A DNA stretch of 64,000 bases from Chitinophagales bacterium (lineage in GTDB: Bacteria; Bacteroidota; Bacteroidia; Chitinophagales; Chitinophagaceae): positions 22,253-86,252 of the forward strand of contig JAATFV010000036.1 in the NCBI GenBank assembly GCA_015655015.1. The letters are read 5' to 3'. The notes beneath the pieces were generated by a model, which saw only the letters and a program-made list of their open reading frames with translations, did not search any database and was not told the DNA's origin. Positions 10,481 to 19,696 of this stretch are shown here, piece by piece; the stretch's first letter is position 1, and every line of letters starts with the position of its first letter. Both the position numbers and the translations under genes were made by a program.

Positions 10481-11358
10481 ACGAAATGTTAGTCAACAAG
10501 TTAAACTGGGTATCCAGCCCTGCAGCTTCTCCGGAGGTATTGAAGACCTTAAATAGCCGGATGGCTGAATTTTATTCTTCTTTGAACGATCGACCGGATT
10601 ATCAGAAGTTAAATGATGATCTGCATGATGTCGAATCGCATCCCAACAATAAACTGGCGGAGCAGATCGCACTTTATATAATAGCCAAAGGATTTAAAAA
10701 AGTGCTGGAAGTGGGTTGCGGGTCGGGAAGGATCTATCAACACCTGGTCAGACATGGATTTGAAGGGAGTTACACGGGTGTAGAGATGGCCGATTATGTA
10801 ATTGAGGCGAATAAGACAAAATTCCCGGCAGCGACATGGAAGACAGGCTCCGTTTATGATCTTGAACAATGGTCGGATTCTTATGATTGCTGTTTTTGTT
10901 TTTACGTATTGGAGCATTTGATCTATCCGGACAAGGCATTGACTGTTATGATGGAAAGGGTGCGGGTCGGCGGCACTCTTATTTTATTATTTCCGGATGT
11001 TCGCAGTTCCGGAATTGTACCTTCGCAAAAGATCGGGTTGAGTTATGGGGCGGGGGCAAAGGATAAGTTGAAGAAAGGCAAGGTCATAGATGCTGTTGTC
11101 AGCTTTTGGGAAGCAAAAGTGATGAGAAACAAATTAAGGAAGATCAATCAGCTTTACGGAGATTTTGTTATCAATCTTACCCCCTATTGCCTGGACAAAG
11201 ATTGCCGGGAGATGCTTCCCGATTTCGATGCGATCTATCTTGGCAGTAAAGAAGAAATAGAAAGATGGGCTTCAGAAAGAGGATATGGTGTAACTTTTCC
11301 TTTAGGTAAGGAAGGACTGATGGCCAGAAATGCCTATGTAGCTATTTTAAAACAGTAA
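10477..11358 (+). CDS. Class I SAM-dependent methyltransferase
   Basis: VLEVGCGSGRIYQHLVRHG, CFCFYVLEHLIYPDKAL; ATGA overlap with upstream GT. Confidence 0.85.
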   Translation: MNEMLVNKLNWVSSPAASPEVLKTLNSRMAEFYSSLNDRPDYQKLNDDLHDVESHPNNKLAEQIALYIIAKGFKKVLEVGCGSGRIYQHLVRHGFEGSYTGVEMADYVIEANKTKFPAATWKTGSVYDLEQWSDSYDCCFCFYVLEHLIYPDKALTVMMERVRVGGTLILLFPDVRSSGIVPSQKIGLSYGAGAKDKLKKGKVIDAVVSFWEAKVMRNKLRKINQLYGDFVINLTPYCLDKDCREMLPDFDAIYLGSKEEIERWASERGYGVTFPLGKEGLMARNAYVAILKQ

Positions 11359-11373
11359 CGAAGAAGTTCTCAG

Positions 11374-12789
11374 ATGTTCGATTCCTATAAAAAGATACCG
11401 GATTATATCCTATTATCTTTTTCTTTATTGGTCTTCCTCCTGCTGTCCATAATCACCGGATTGGGCTTTACAGATTCATTTGTCATTTCCTATATGATCT
11501 TTACTCTTTTCCGATTTATAAACAACCTGGGATATACGATCAATATTCTGGACTTCCTCACTTTTTATTCTGCGCTGGATACCCTGGTCTCCCCATTGGT
11601 AACGTATCGTTTTTTTGGTATCGATTATTTGCCGGCGCGTCTCTGGGGTACCTATATGCGGATACCCGAGGAAAGATATTTTAGTTACCTGATCCCTGCC
11701 AATATAGCCCTCTTTGTCGGGTTGCACCTGGTTTTCAGGAAGAATACGCAGCTTGCCCTGGTATATCTGGAGAGAGCCAAAGTCTATGTGGCCGATAACC
11801 TGAAAGTGGGCATAGCCTTTGTTGTCATCGGACTTCTGGCATCCCAGTTTAAGACAATGGTGCCGGATGCGCTTTCTTTCATAGCCTATCTTTTGTCGAT
11901 GCTGCCCTATGTGGGCGGCTTTTATATTTACTTTTCATTGAAAAAAAGACGGGGCCTGGTGATGTCTCTGATCATTGTGATCTTTTTCATACAGGCTGCC
12001 AGGACGGGCTTATTCGGGGAGTGTGTAATGTTCCTGGTAATGGCAGGATGTATCATTGCCCCTCAGGCTAAAATGCGTTTTCTGACAAAATTGTCTATCT
12101 TCTTTTTCGGCTTTTGCATAGTACTTGTTATCCAGAGTATTAAAGGGCAATACCGTTACCTTACATGGTCGAATGCTATAGAAACAAAGGGCGGATTGAG
12201 TGAATATGCGGGGAAAGGCAACCTGGAGATCTTTACCAGTCTGGCACTGGATAAAATTACCGATCCCAGTCAGATCATTACACAATCTGCTGCTTTTTCG
12301 CTGAACCAGCGCTTCAACCAGGGCCGCCTGATCGCACTGGCAATGAATTATGTGCCAAGAGTAGAACCTTATGCGGATGGCGAAACGATATGGATGTCTC
12401 TTGCAGCTGTCGTAGTACCTCGCTTTTTGTGGCCGGATAAGCCGGAATCCGGGGGCGCCTTTAATCTTTCCCGGTTCGTCGGTATCAAGAAAAGACTTCG
12501 ATACAGTATGAATATCGGACCTTATGGTGAAGGATATGGAAATTTTGGGATAGCAGGCGGTATCATTTTTATATTCCTTTATGGTACGCTGATCGGCTAT
12601 TTTCTTCACCAGGTCCTGGAAAAAGCCAAAAAATACCCATCCCTGATTATTTGGGTACCCTTGTTGTTTTATTATGTGCTTACGGTGGAGACAGATATTT
12701 TGTCTACTATCAATGCCTTTATCAAGATCATCGTATTTATGTGCGTTACCTATTGGTTTTGTAAAAAAGCGTACGCCATCAATATTTGA
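11374..12789 (+). CDS. Wzy-like oligosaccharide repeat-unit polymerase (polytopic membrane protein)
   Basis: Multiple TM segments and a large central loop; ALAAVVVPRFLWPDKPESG-type motif and position in the locus. Confidence 0.7.
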   Translation: MFDSYKKIPDYILLSFSLLVFLLLSIITGLGFTDSFVISYMIFTLFRFINNLGYTINILDFLTFYSALDTLVSPLVTYRFFGIDYLPARLWGTYMRIPEERYFSYLIPANIALFVGLHLVFRKNTQLALVYLERAKVYVADNLKVGIAFVVIGLLASQFKTMVPDALSFIAYLLSMLPYVGGFYIYFSLKKRRGLVMSLIIVIFFIQAARTGLFGECVMFLVMAGCIIAPQAKMRFLTKLSIFFFGFCIVLVIQSIKGQYRYLTWSNAIETKGGLSEYAGKGNLEIFTSLALDKITDPSQIITQSAAFSLNQRFNQGRLIALAMNYVPRVEPYADGETIWMSLAAVVVPRFLWPDKPESGGAFNLSRFVGIKKRLRYSMNIGPYGEGYGNFGIAGGIIFIFLYGTLIGYFLHQVLEKAKKYPSLIIWVPLLFYYVLTVETDILSTINAFIKIIVFMCVTYWFCKKAYAINI

Positions 12790-12820
12790 GAAGAACTGTC
12801 TGGACCCGTCAATTATTCCC

Positions 12821-13846
12821 TTGGAACCTGCAATAATATATTTATACAGAAGAACCGGTCTCTTTTTTAGCATTGAAAATATCTTTAAACGGGTGGCTAA
12901 ACGGATCGGGGCCGGGCAAAACTACCGGACCGATGAGGTCATGTTACCCTATTCCGGATTTACGGTATCGGGGATAGGGAAAAACATAAGGTTTGCCGGC
13001 AGGTTGAAAGCAGATATATTTCATGTTACCGGAGACGTACATTATATCACACTGGGTCTCCCGCGTCAAAAAACGATCCTTACCATACACGATTGCGTAT
13101 TCATGTATCAAAACAGGGGGCTTAAGAGATGGATCCTGCAGCAATTGTTGTTAAAGTGGCCGTTGAGGCGCAGCCAATGGATAACTACGGTATCTGAGCA
13201 GACAAAGAAAGATATTCTTCGATTCAGTAATTGCCCTGAAGAGAAGATCATAGTGATACCCAATCCGGTCAATGAGAGGATTACTTATAAGGCCCGGGCC
13301 TTTCAGACCGATATGCCCGTGATACTTTTTATTGGCACGACCCCTAATAAGAATTTATCCCTTGTGACCGAAGTGCTGAGAGATATCCCTTGTATATTGG
13401 ATATAATCGGCCAGCTTCCGCTTCCATTGGAGGAAAAACTCAAAGAGAATAAGATATCCTATCGCAATTCCAGTAATCTCACCGATGAAGAGATATTCGA
13501 AAAGTATGCCGGAGCGGATATGGTATTATTCCCTTCCACTTTCGAAGGTTTTGGGATGCCGATAATAGAAGCACAGAAGGCCGGCCGCCCCGTTATCACC
13601 AGTGACCTCAGTCCGATGAAAGAAGTGGCCGGAGACGGCGCCTGCCTGGTGGATCCTCACGAAAAAAAATCGATCCGGGAAGGCGTTCTGAAGATAATAG
13701 GAGATAGCAGATACAGAGAAGATCTTGTTCAGAAAGGATTTGTGAACAGCCGTCGCTTTGACCTTGACAGCATTGCACTGCAGTATGAAGAAGTCTATAA
13801 CAAAATAACAGGAAAAAAAGATGTGCGGCATAGCAGGAATAATTAA
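12821..13846 (+). CDS. Glycosyltransferase family 4 (GT1 superfamily)
   Basis: FIGTTPNKNLSLVTEVL, VLFPSTFEGFGMPIIEAQKAGRPVI. The ORF extends to 12674 but overlaps the polymerase; TTG at 12821 is the likely start (uncertain). Confidence 0.82.
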   Translation: MEPAIIYLYRRTGLFFSIENIFKRVAKRIGAGQNYRTDEVMLPYSGFTVSGIGKNIRFAGRLKADIFHVTGDVHYITLGLPRQKTILTIHDCVFMYQNRGLKRWILQQLLLKWPLRRSQWITTVSEQTKKDILRFSNCPEEKIIVIPNPVNERITYKARAFQTDMPVILFIGTTPNKNLSLVTEVLRDIPCILDIIGQLPLPLEEKLKENKISYRNSSNLTDEEIFEKYAGADMVLFPSTFEGFGMPIIEAQKAGRPVITSDLSPMKEVAGDGACLVDPHEKKSIREGVLKIIGDSRYREDLVQKGFVNSRRFDLDSIALQYEEVYNKITGKKDVRHSRNN

Positions 13847-15680
13847 TTTCAAAAATAGCCCGGTGGATCCGTCATTGATCCGGTCTATGACAACGGCGAT
13901 GGCCCATCGGGGACCGGACGCGGATAAGTTTTTCGTGGAAAATGAGGTGGCATTGGGGCACAGGCGCCTGTCCATTATCGATCTTTCCACGGCGGCGGAT
14001 CAGCCCTTCGCGGATAATTCCGGCAGGTATGTCATGGTCTTCAATGGGGAAATGTATAACTATCAAGAAGTGAAAGCCAAGCTTCCGGACTATGCGTTTC
14101 GCACGACCAGCGACACGGAAGTATTGATTGCCGCCTATGTGAAATGGGGAGCTGATTGTATCCGTCATTTCCGTGGCATGTTCGCATTCGCGATCTGGGA
14201 CCAGCGGGAAAAGGAATTGTTCGTCGCCAGAGATCGCCTTGGAGTCAAGCCCTTTTATTATTACCTGGATGAGGATAAACTGTTGTTCGCATCCGAGACA
14301 CGCGCTATCCTGGCTTCCGGTCTGGTAAAAAGAAAAATTAACCCGGCGGCGCTCCTGGATTATTTCAGCTATCAATCCGTGTCTTACCCTTATTCGGTTA
14401 TCGAGGGGATCCAACAATTGGAGGCTGGTAGCTGGATGAGGATAAAAAATGGAAAGACGGAGAAAAAGATATATTGGAAGGTCACCGGTAATCCTGTCGA
14501 CTTCGATTTTGCGGATAAGGACAAGGTCCGGCGTAGGATCCGTGAGCTGCTCCTGCAATCTGTGACAAGGAGACTGGTCAGCGATGTCCCTGTGGGCGCC
14601 TTTCTCTCAGGCGGCATTGATTCAAGTGCGATAGTGGGACTGATGGCCGAGGCAGGTGATAGCCGGCCCAATACATTCAATATCTCTTTTGACGAAAAGG
14701 AATTTGATGAATCTACCTATGCGGAAATGATCGCTCAAAAATACAATACGCATCATACGCGTATTTTACTTAAGCCGACCAGTTTCCTGGATGAATTACA
14801 GAATGCCTTTAATGCGATGGATACCCCCAGCGGAGACGGGATCAACACCTATGTCGTATCCAAGGCGATCCGGCAAAAAGGCGTTACGGTTGCTTTATCC
14901 GGTGTGGGAGGTGATGAACTGTTTGCAGGATACCCGTACTTCAACCAATATTTGCAGCTGAGGTCAAAAGACTGGCTGTGGAAGATGCCTTATGCTATCC
15001 GCCGGTTGGCGGCCATTTCCCAGCAGGGAAGTAAAAAAGAGCGGCTGCTGCAGATCCTGAGAGCGGATTCCTGTACTATCGATAAGGTATATCCAGCCTT
15101 TCGGCAGCTACTTACGCCTGCCTTGCTGAGCGATCTGACATCTTTGAATGAGCTGACTGCCGGAGGTACGGCTTTACAAAGGTACCTGGCTTCCGAAAGC
15201 GTGGATCTGCAACGACTTCCCTTGCTTAGCCAGGTCTCTGCGGCGGAATATATGGGGTATACGCAGCACACTTTATTAAAGGATACGGATCAGATGAGTA
15301 TGGCTGTTTCCCTGGAGGTAAGGGAGCCATTCTTTGATCAGGACCTGGTAGAATTTGTGCTGGCGATCCCTGACGGATTGAAAAAGCCGGTTTATCCTAA
15401 AAGTCTGTTAGTAGAATCTCTGAATCATTTATTACCGGATGAAATAGTATTCCGGAAAAAACAGGGATTTCTGTTTCCCTGGAATATCTGGCTCAAAAAT
15501 GAGCTGCGGTCATTCTGTGAACTGCATTTAAAGAATATGGCCCAACGTCCTTTTATTGACGGACAACGGTTAATGAAATACTGGGGGCGCTTCCTGGCCG
15601 GCGATAAAAATATCCGCTGGGGGGAGATCTGGTTATTTGTCGTGCTGGAACACTGGCTTGAAAAGAACCAACTGTCATGA
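13821..15680 (+). CDS. asnB: Asparagine synthase (glutamine-hydrolysing)
   Basis: MCGIAGIINF N-terminal nucleophile Cys; FLSGGIDSSAIVGLMAEA synthetase motif; VALSGVGGDELFAGY. Confidence 0.95.
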   Translation: MCGIAGIINFKNSPVDPSLIRSMTTAMAHRGPDADKFFVENEVALGHRRLSIIDLSTAADQPFADNSGRYVMVFNGEMYNYQEVKAKLPDYAFRTTSDTEVLIAAYVKWGADCIRHFRGMFAFAIWDQREKELFVARDRLGVKPFYYYLDEDKLLFASETRAILASGLVKRKINPAALLDYFSYQSVSYPYSVIEGIQQLEAGSWMRIKNGKTEKKIYWKVTGNPVDFDFADKDKVRRRIRELLLQSVTRRLVSDVPVGAFLSGGIDSSAIVGLMAEAGDSRPNTFNISFDEKEFDESTYAEMIAQKYNTHHTRILLKPTSFLDELQNAFNAMDTPSGDGINTYVVSKAIRQKGVTVALSGVGGDELFAGYPYFNQYLQLRSKDWLWKMPYAIRRLAAISQQGSKKERLLQILRADSCTIDKVYPAFRQLLTPALLSDLTSLNELTAGGTALQRYLASESVDLQRLPLLSQVSAAEYMGYTQHTLLKDTDQMSMAVSLEVREPFFDQDLVEFVLAIPDGLKKPVYPKSLLVESLNHLLPDEIVFRKKQGFLFPWNIWLKNELRSFCELHLKNMAQRPFIDGQRLMKYWGRFLAGDKNIRWGEIWLFVVLEHWLEKNQLS

Positions 15681-16846
15681 GAAAGAAAATTGCCATCATT
15701 ACTTCGCACCCTATTCAATACAATGCGCCCTGGTTCAAATTGCTGGCAGATAGCCAACATGTCGTGCCTAAGGTCTTTTATACCTGGGAGCAATCGGGCA
15801 ATGGGGCTAAATACGATCCGGACTTCGGGAAAGAAATTGAATGGGATATCCCTTTACTGGACGGCTATGAATACGTTTTTGTAAAGAATGTGGCAGCCGA
15901 TCCCGGAACCCATCATTTTAAAGGACTTATAAACCCGTCTCTGAATAAAGAAGTGGAAGAATGGCAGCCGGATGCCGTGTTGGTATTTGGATGGAGTTTT
16001 GTCAGCCACCTGCGCTGTATCCGTTATTTTCATAAAAAAGTACCGGTCCTGTTCCGGGGGGATTCGACTCTGCTGGACGAACGACCTGGAATGAAAAGGT
16101 ATTTACGAAGATTATTTTTGAAATGGGTATATCATCATGTGGATTATGCGTTGTATGTGGGTGCACATAACAAAGATTATTTCCGCAAGCATGGTTTGGG
16201 AGAGGATCAATTGATTTTTGCGCCTCATGCGATAGATAACGGGAGATTTGCGGAACCTGATGAAATATATCGTCAGGGTGCGAAGGATTGGCGTACGCGG
16301 CTGGGAATAGCGGATGAGGAACTGGTACTTTTATTTGCAGGTAAGCTGGAATCAAAAAAAAACCCCTTTTTCCTCCTGGAAATGGCGAAAAGGATCACCG
16401 GTTCTCCTGTAAAGATCATTCTTGCAGGAAACGGCCTGTTGGAGACACCGCTCAAACAGGCTGCCAGGGGCGACCGGCGCATTCTGTTTATCGATTTTCA
16501 GAATCAGTTACAGATGCCGGTAGTATACCGGCTGGCGGATATTTTCATCTTGCCTTCGGAAGGGCCGGGTGAAACCTGGGGATTAGCAGCTAACGAGGCC
16601 ATGGCAAGCGGTTGCGTAGTGATGATGTCAGAGAAGGCGGGGGGGGCTATCGATCTCATAGAGGAAGGCTATAACGGTATTATTTTCAAGACAACTGATT
16701 TTGAAAAGTGTGCAAAATGGATTGTGCAGCTTGCGGCGGATAGGGATGGCCTTGCGGCCATGAAGATAGCATCGCGCAAAAAGATCCGGGATTTTGGGTA
16801 TGAGCATATTGTTACAGCCATCGAAGACCTGTTGGTTAGTCTTTAA
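15677..16846 (+). CDS. Glycosyltransferase family 4
   Basis: ITSHPIQYNAPWF, LLFAGKLESKKNPFFLLE, ILPSEGPGETWGLAANEAMASG. Confidence 0.85.
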   Translation: MRKKIAIITSHPIQYNAPWFKLLADSQHVVPKVFYTWEQSGNGAKYDPDFGKEIEWDIPLLDGYEYVFVKNVAADPGTHHFKGLINPSLNKEVEEWQPDAVLVFGWSFVSHLRCIRYFHKKVPVLFRGDSTLLDERPGMKRYLRRLFLKWVYHHVDYALYVGAHNKDYFRKHGLGEDQLIFAPHAIDNGRFAEPDEIYRQGAKDWRTRLGIADEELVLLFAGKLESKKNPFFLLEMAKRITGSPVKIILAGNGLLETPLKQAARGDRRILFIDFQNQLQMPVVYRLADIFILPSEGPGETWGLAANEAMASGCVVMMSEKAGGAIDLIEEGYNGIIFKTTDFEKCAKWIVQLAADRDGLAAMKIASRKKIRDFGYEHIVTAIEDLLVSL

Positions 16847-16875
16847 CATAGAATATTATTTTGCCCGACAAAAGA

Positions 16876-18018
16876 ATGGAAAAAAAGAAGATCCTCGTAT
16901 TGGTAGATTGGTTCGCTCCGGGTTATAAAGCAGGCGGTCCTATACAATCCTGCGTGAATTTTGCCTTCACGATGAAAAATGAGTTTGCTATTCATGTCCT
17001 TACCACAGATACCGATCACGGAGAGCAGCAACCTTATGCCGGAATTCCCACTGGTCAATGGATCACCAACCTCCATCCGGATATTCATGTTTTATACCTG
17101 GAAAAAAGCCGCCTGGGTCCCGCTCATATAAAAAAGCGGATAAAAGAGGTCCACGCGGATTATGTATATCTGAATCATCTTTTCTCTCCGCTTTTTGTAG
17201 TCTACCCGCTCTGGCTTAAATATACCGGCAGGATGAAGGGTGAAATTGTCATATGCCCCAGAGGGGCGCTGTATGAAAGCGCCCTGTCTGTCAAGCCCTG
17301 GAAGAAAACACCCTTTTTAAAGATGTTCCGGTGGATAGGCTTGCACAAACGTGTTCTTTTTCATGCTACGAACGAAAGGGAAAAAAAGGCTATTCAGCAT
17401 TATTTTCCGGGAAGCAGGATCCTTATCGCAGACAATCTGCCCAATGCGAATCAACCTGTCTTTCGAAGCTGCCCAAAAGAAAAAGGAAGCGTGAAATGTA
17501 TATTTATTGCCAGGATCGTCCCTATCAAAAATTTATTGTACTTTTTAAATGTGTTGCAGAACATATCGTCGGAGGTGGAGTTATCCGTTATCGGTCCGGT
17601 GGAGGACAAGGGATATTGGAGTGAATGTCAGCAGAAGATAGCTCAGCTGGGCCCTAATATTAAAGTGAATTACATGGGACCCCGGCGTAATGACGAGCTG
17701 ATGCCCATCCTGCAGCAGCATCATTTGTTCATCTTACCTACGACGGGGGAGAATTTTGGCCATTCCATCTTCGAAGCTCTTCTGGCCGGTCGGCCCATCC
17801 TGATCAGCGACCAGACGCCCTGGCTTGGGCTGACGGCGAAGAAAGCAGGCTGGGATCTGCCCTTACAGTATATGCCGGCTTTTACAAAAGTGATAGAAGA
17901 AGTATCGCAATGGGATCAGTCCCGTTTTGACGAATGGTCACAGGCGGCCTGGTCCTATGCACATGATTTTATAAGTAATCCCGAACTTCAAAGCCAATAC
18001 CTTAAGTTGTTCGCATGA
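16876..18018 (+). CDS. Glycosyltransferase family 4
   Basis: VLVDWFAPGYKAGGPIQS, CIFIARIVPIKNLLYFLNVL, LFILPTTGENFGHSIFEALLAGRPIL. ATG at 16876 preferred over TTG 16861. Confidence 0.85.
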   Translation: MEKKKILVLVDWFAPGYKAGGPIQSCVNFAFTMKNEFAIHVLTTDTDHGEQQPYAGIPTGQWITNLHPDIHVLYLEKSRLGPAHIKKRIKEVHADYVYLNHLFSPLFVVYPLWLKYTGRMKGEIVICPRGALYESALSVKPWKKTPFLKMFRWIGLHKRVLFHATNEREKKAIQHYFPGSRILIADNLPNANQPVFRSCPKEKGSVKCIFIARIVPIKNLLYFLNVLQNISSEVELSVIGPVEDKGYWSECQQKIAQLGPNIKVNYMGPRRNDELMPILQQHHLFILPTTGENFGHSIFEALLAGRPILISDQTPWLGLTAKKAGWDLPLQYMPAFTKVIEEVSQWDQSRFDEWSQAAWSYAHDFISNPELQSQYLKLFA

Positions 18019-18578
18019 GCACAATTAACCGTAAACAGGTAGACAACGCCTCTTACAGGACTACTATCGACATCGGCGCATCCCGGATCAGGCAAATGGC
18101 CTGGTATTTTATAAATATTCTCTTTTTTAAGAATTCTCTCAATATCCTTTCTTCCCTGAAGGTTGCTTTGTTAAAGCTATTTGGCGCCAGGCTGGGACAG
18201 GGAGTCGTGATCAAGCCGTCCGTAAATATCAAGTATCCCTGGAAGCTGCAGGTGGGTGATCACTCCTGGATCGGTGAAAAAGTATGGATAGATAACCTGT
18301 CCGATGTAATAATTGGGAGAAATGTTACGTTGTCTCAGGGATGTTTATTATTGACAGGCAGTCATGATCATGCCCGGTCCAACTTTGATTTTATATCTTA
18401 TCCGATCATCCTGGAAGACGGGGTCTGGATAGGGGCAAATGCCGTGGTCGCTGGCGGCATTACCTGCCGGTCACATAGTATTCTCGGGGTTAATTCAGTG
18501 GCAGAAAAAGAACTGGAACCCTATACCATATATAAAGGAAATCCAGCCGTACCCGTCCTTAAACGAGTGATCTACTAA
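18015..18578 (+). CDS. WcaF-family (colanic-acid type) putative O-acetyltransferase
   Basis: LLKLFGARLGQGVVIKPSVNIKYPWKLQVGDHSWIGEKVWIDNL; DGVWIGANAVVAGGIT. Confidence 0.85.
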   Translation: MSTINRKQVDNASYRTTIDIGASRIRQMAWYFINILFFKNSLNILSSLKVALLKLFGARLGQGVVIKPSVNIKYPWKLQVGDHSWIGEKVWIDNLSDVIIGRNVTLSQGCLLLTGSHDHARSNFDFISYPIILEDGVWIGANAVVAGGITCRSHSILGVNSVAEKELEPYTIYKGNPAVPVLKRVIY

Positions 18579-18586
18579 AATCCAAT

Positions 18587-19696
18587 ATGAGCAATGTTTA
18601 TCTGAAAGGCCTTAATTCCTTACGTTTTTTTGCTGCTTTTTTTGTAATTATTTCGCATGGTCAGATTTCCGTATGGAAACTGGGATTTGAAAAATTCAAG
18701 ACCCTGGCTGTTTTTAGCAGGGGGGGAGATGCCGTCGAATTCTTCTATGTACTTTCTGGTTTCCTGATCACTTATCTTCTTCAAAAGGAGATCAATCAGA
18801 CCGGAACAGTCTCTATCCGGAATTTCTATCTGCGCCGTGTTTTCCGCATCTGGCCGCTTTATTTCCTGATCGTCACTATTGGATTTGTATTCCTGGGAAT
18901 ATTATATCCGAAATTGACTGGCCAGCATTTTTTCGAGTTCCCGCTTTGGAAGGGCTTCCTGCTTTTTATTTGTTTTTTACCCAATCTGGCCACTTCTTTA
19001 TACTCAACCGGGATGTTATTCCCCCTGAGGACCATCGGCGTGGAGGAGCAGTATTATCTTTTCTGGGCCCCCCTGGTAAAACTTTTCCGGAACAAACTGG
19101 CTTATTTGATCGCTGTCTTTATCGTACTTTCGTATATATGGTATTACCTGCTGGCCAGTGGGAAATTTCCGTTTTCAGCTACCCTGACAACATTTCTAAT
19201 GACACAGAAATTCTATGCAATGGCTACCGGTGGATTGTTTGGCCTGATCCTGTATAAATATCCGGAACAATACAGGCAATCCCTGTTTGCAAAAAGACCC
19301 TTGCAATGGATCGTTTTTTTAGTAATAGTCTATTATTACCTGATAGGATACCTGGGACCCCTGTACCCCGGAGAGGACATTTTACACTTTATTATGTGTG
19401 GTTTTTATGGATTGCTGATCCTCAGTTTATGCCTTCTCGACCGGCCGGTCGTCAACCTCGAGAAAAAGCCGCTTGTTTATCTGGGAACTATCTCTTATGG
19501 CCTGTACATGTGTCATATGCTGGTCGATTATATATTGCGTTTCACCCTTATAAAAATTCATGGGGAAAGGATCGGCTTTGGTATATTAATGCCCGTTTAT
19601 CATATCCTGTTGCTGGGAGGAGCGATCATACTGGCGTCACTTTCCTATAAGTATTTCGAATCGTATTTTCTCCGGTTAAAAGAACGGTATGCTTAG
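18587..19696 (+). CDS. Acyltransferase-3 family membrane protein (OafA/OatA-like)
   Basis: LNSLRFFAAFFVIISHGQ, FYVLSGFLITYLL, RNFYLRRVFRIWPLYFLIV, many TM segments. Confidence 0.9.
   Translation: MSNVYLKGLNSLRFFAAFFVIISHGQISVWKLGFEKFKTLAVFSRGGDAVEFFYVLSGFLITYLLQKEINQTGTVSIRNFYLRRVFRIWPLYFLIVTIGFVFLGILYPKLTGQHFFEFPLWKGFLLFICFLPNLATSLYSTGMLFPLRTIGVEEQYYLFWAPLVKLFRNKLAYLIAVFIVLSYIWYYLLASGKFPFSATLTTFLMTQKFYAMATGGLFGLILYKYPEQYRQSLFAKRPLQWIVFLVIVYYYLIGYLGPLYPGEDILHFIMCGFYGLLILSLCLLDRPVVNLEKKPLVYLGTISYGLYMCHMLVDYILRFTLIKIHGERIGFGILMPVYHILLLGGAIILASLSYKYFESYFLRLKERYA

Noticed and set aside
12010-12873. 287-aa minus-strand ORF opposite the polymerase gene
   Set aside because: No hydrophobic or domain logic; + strand polytopic protein fits the locus.
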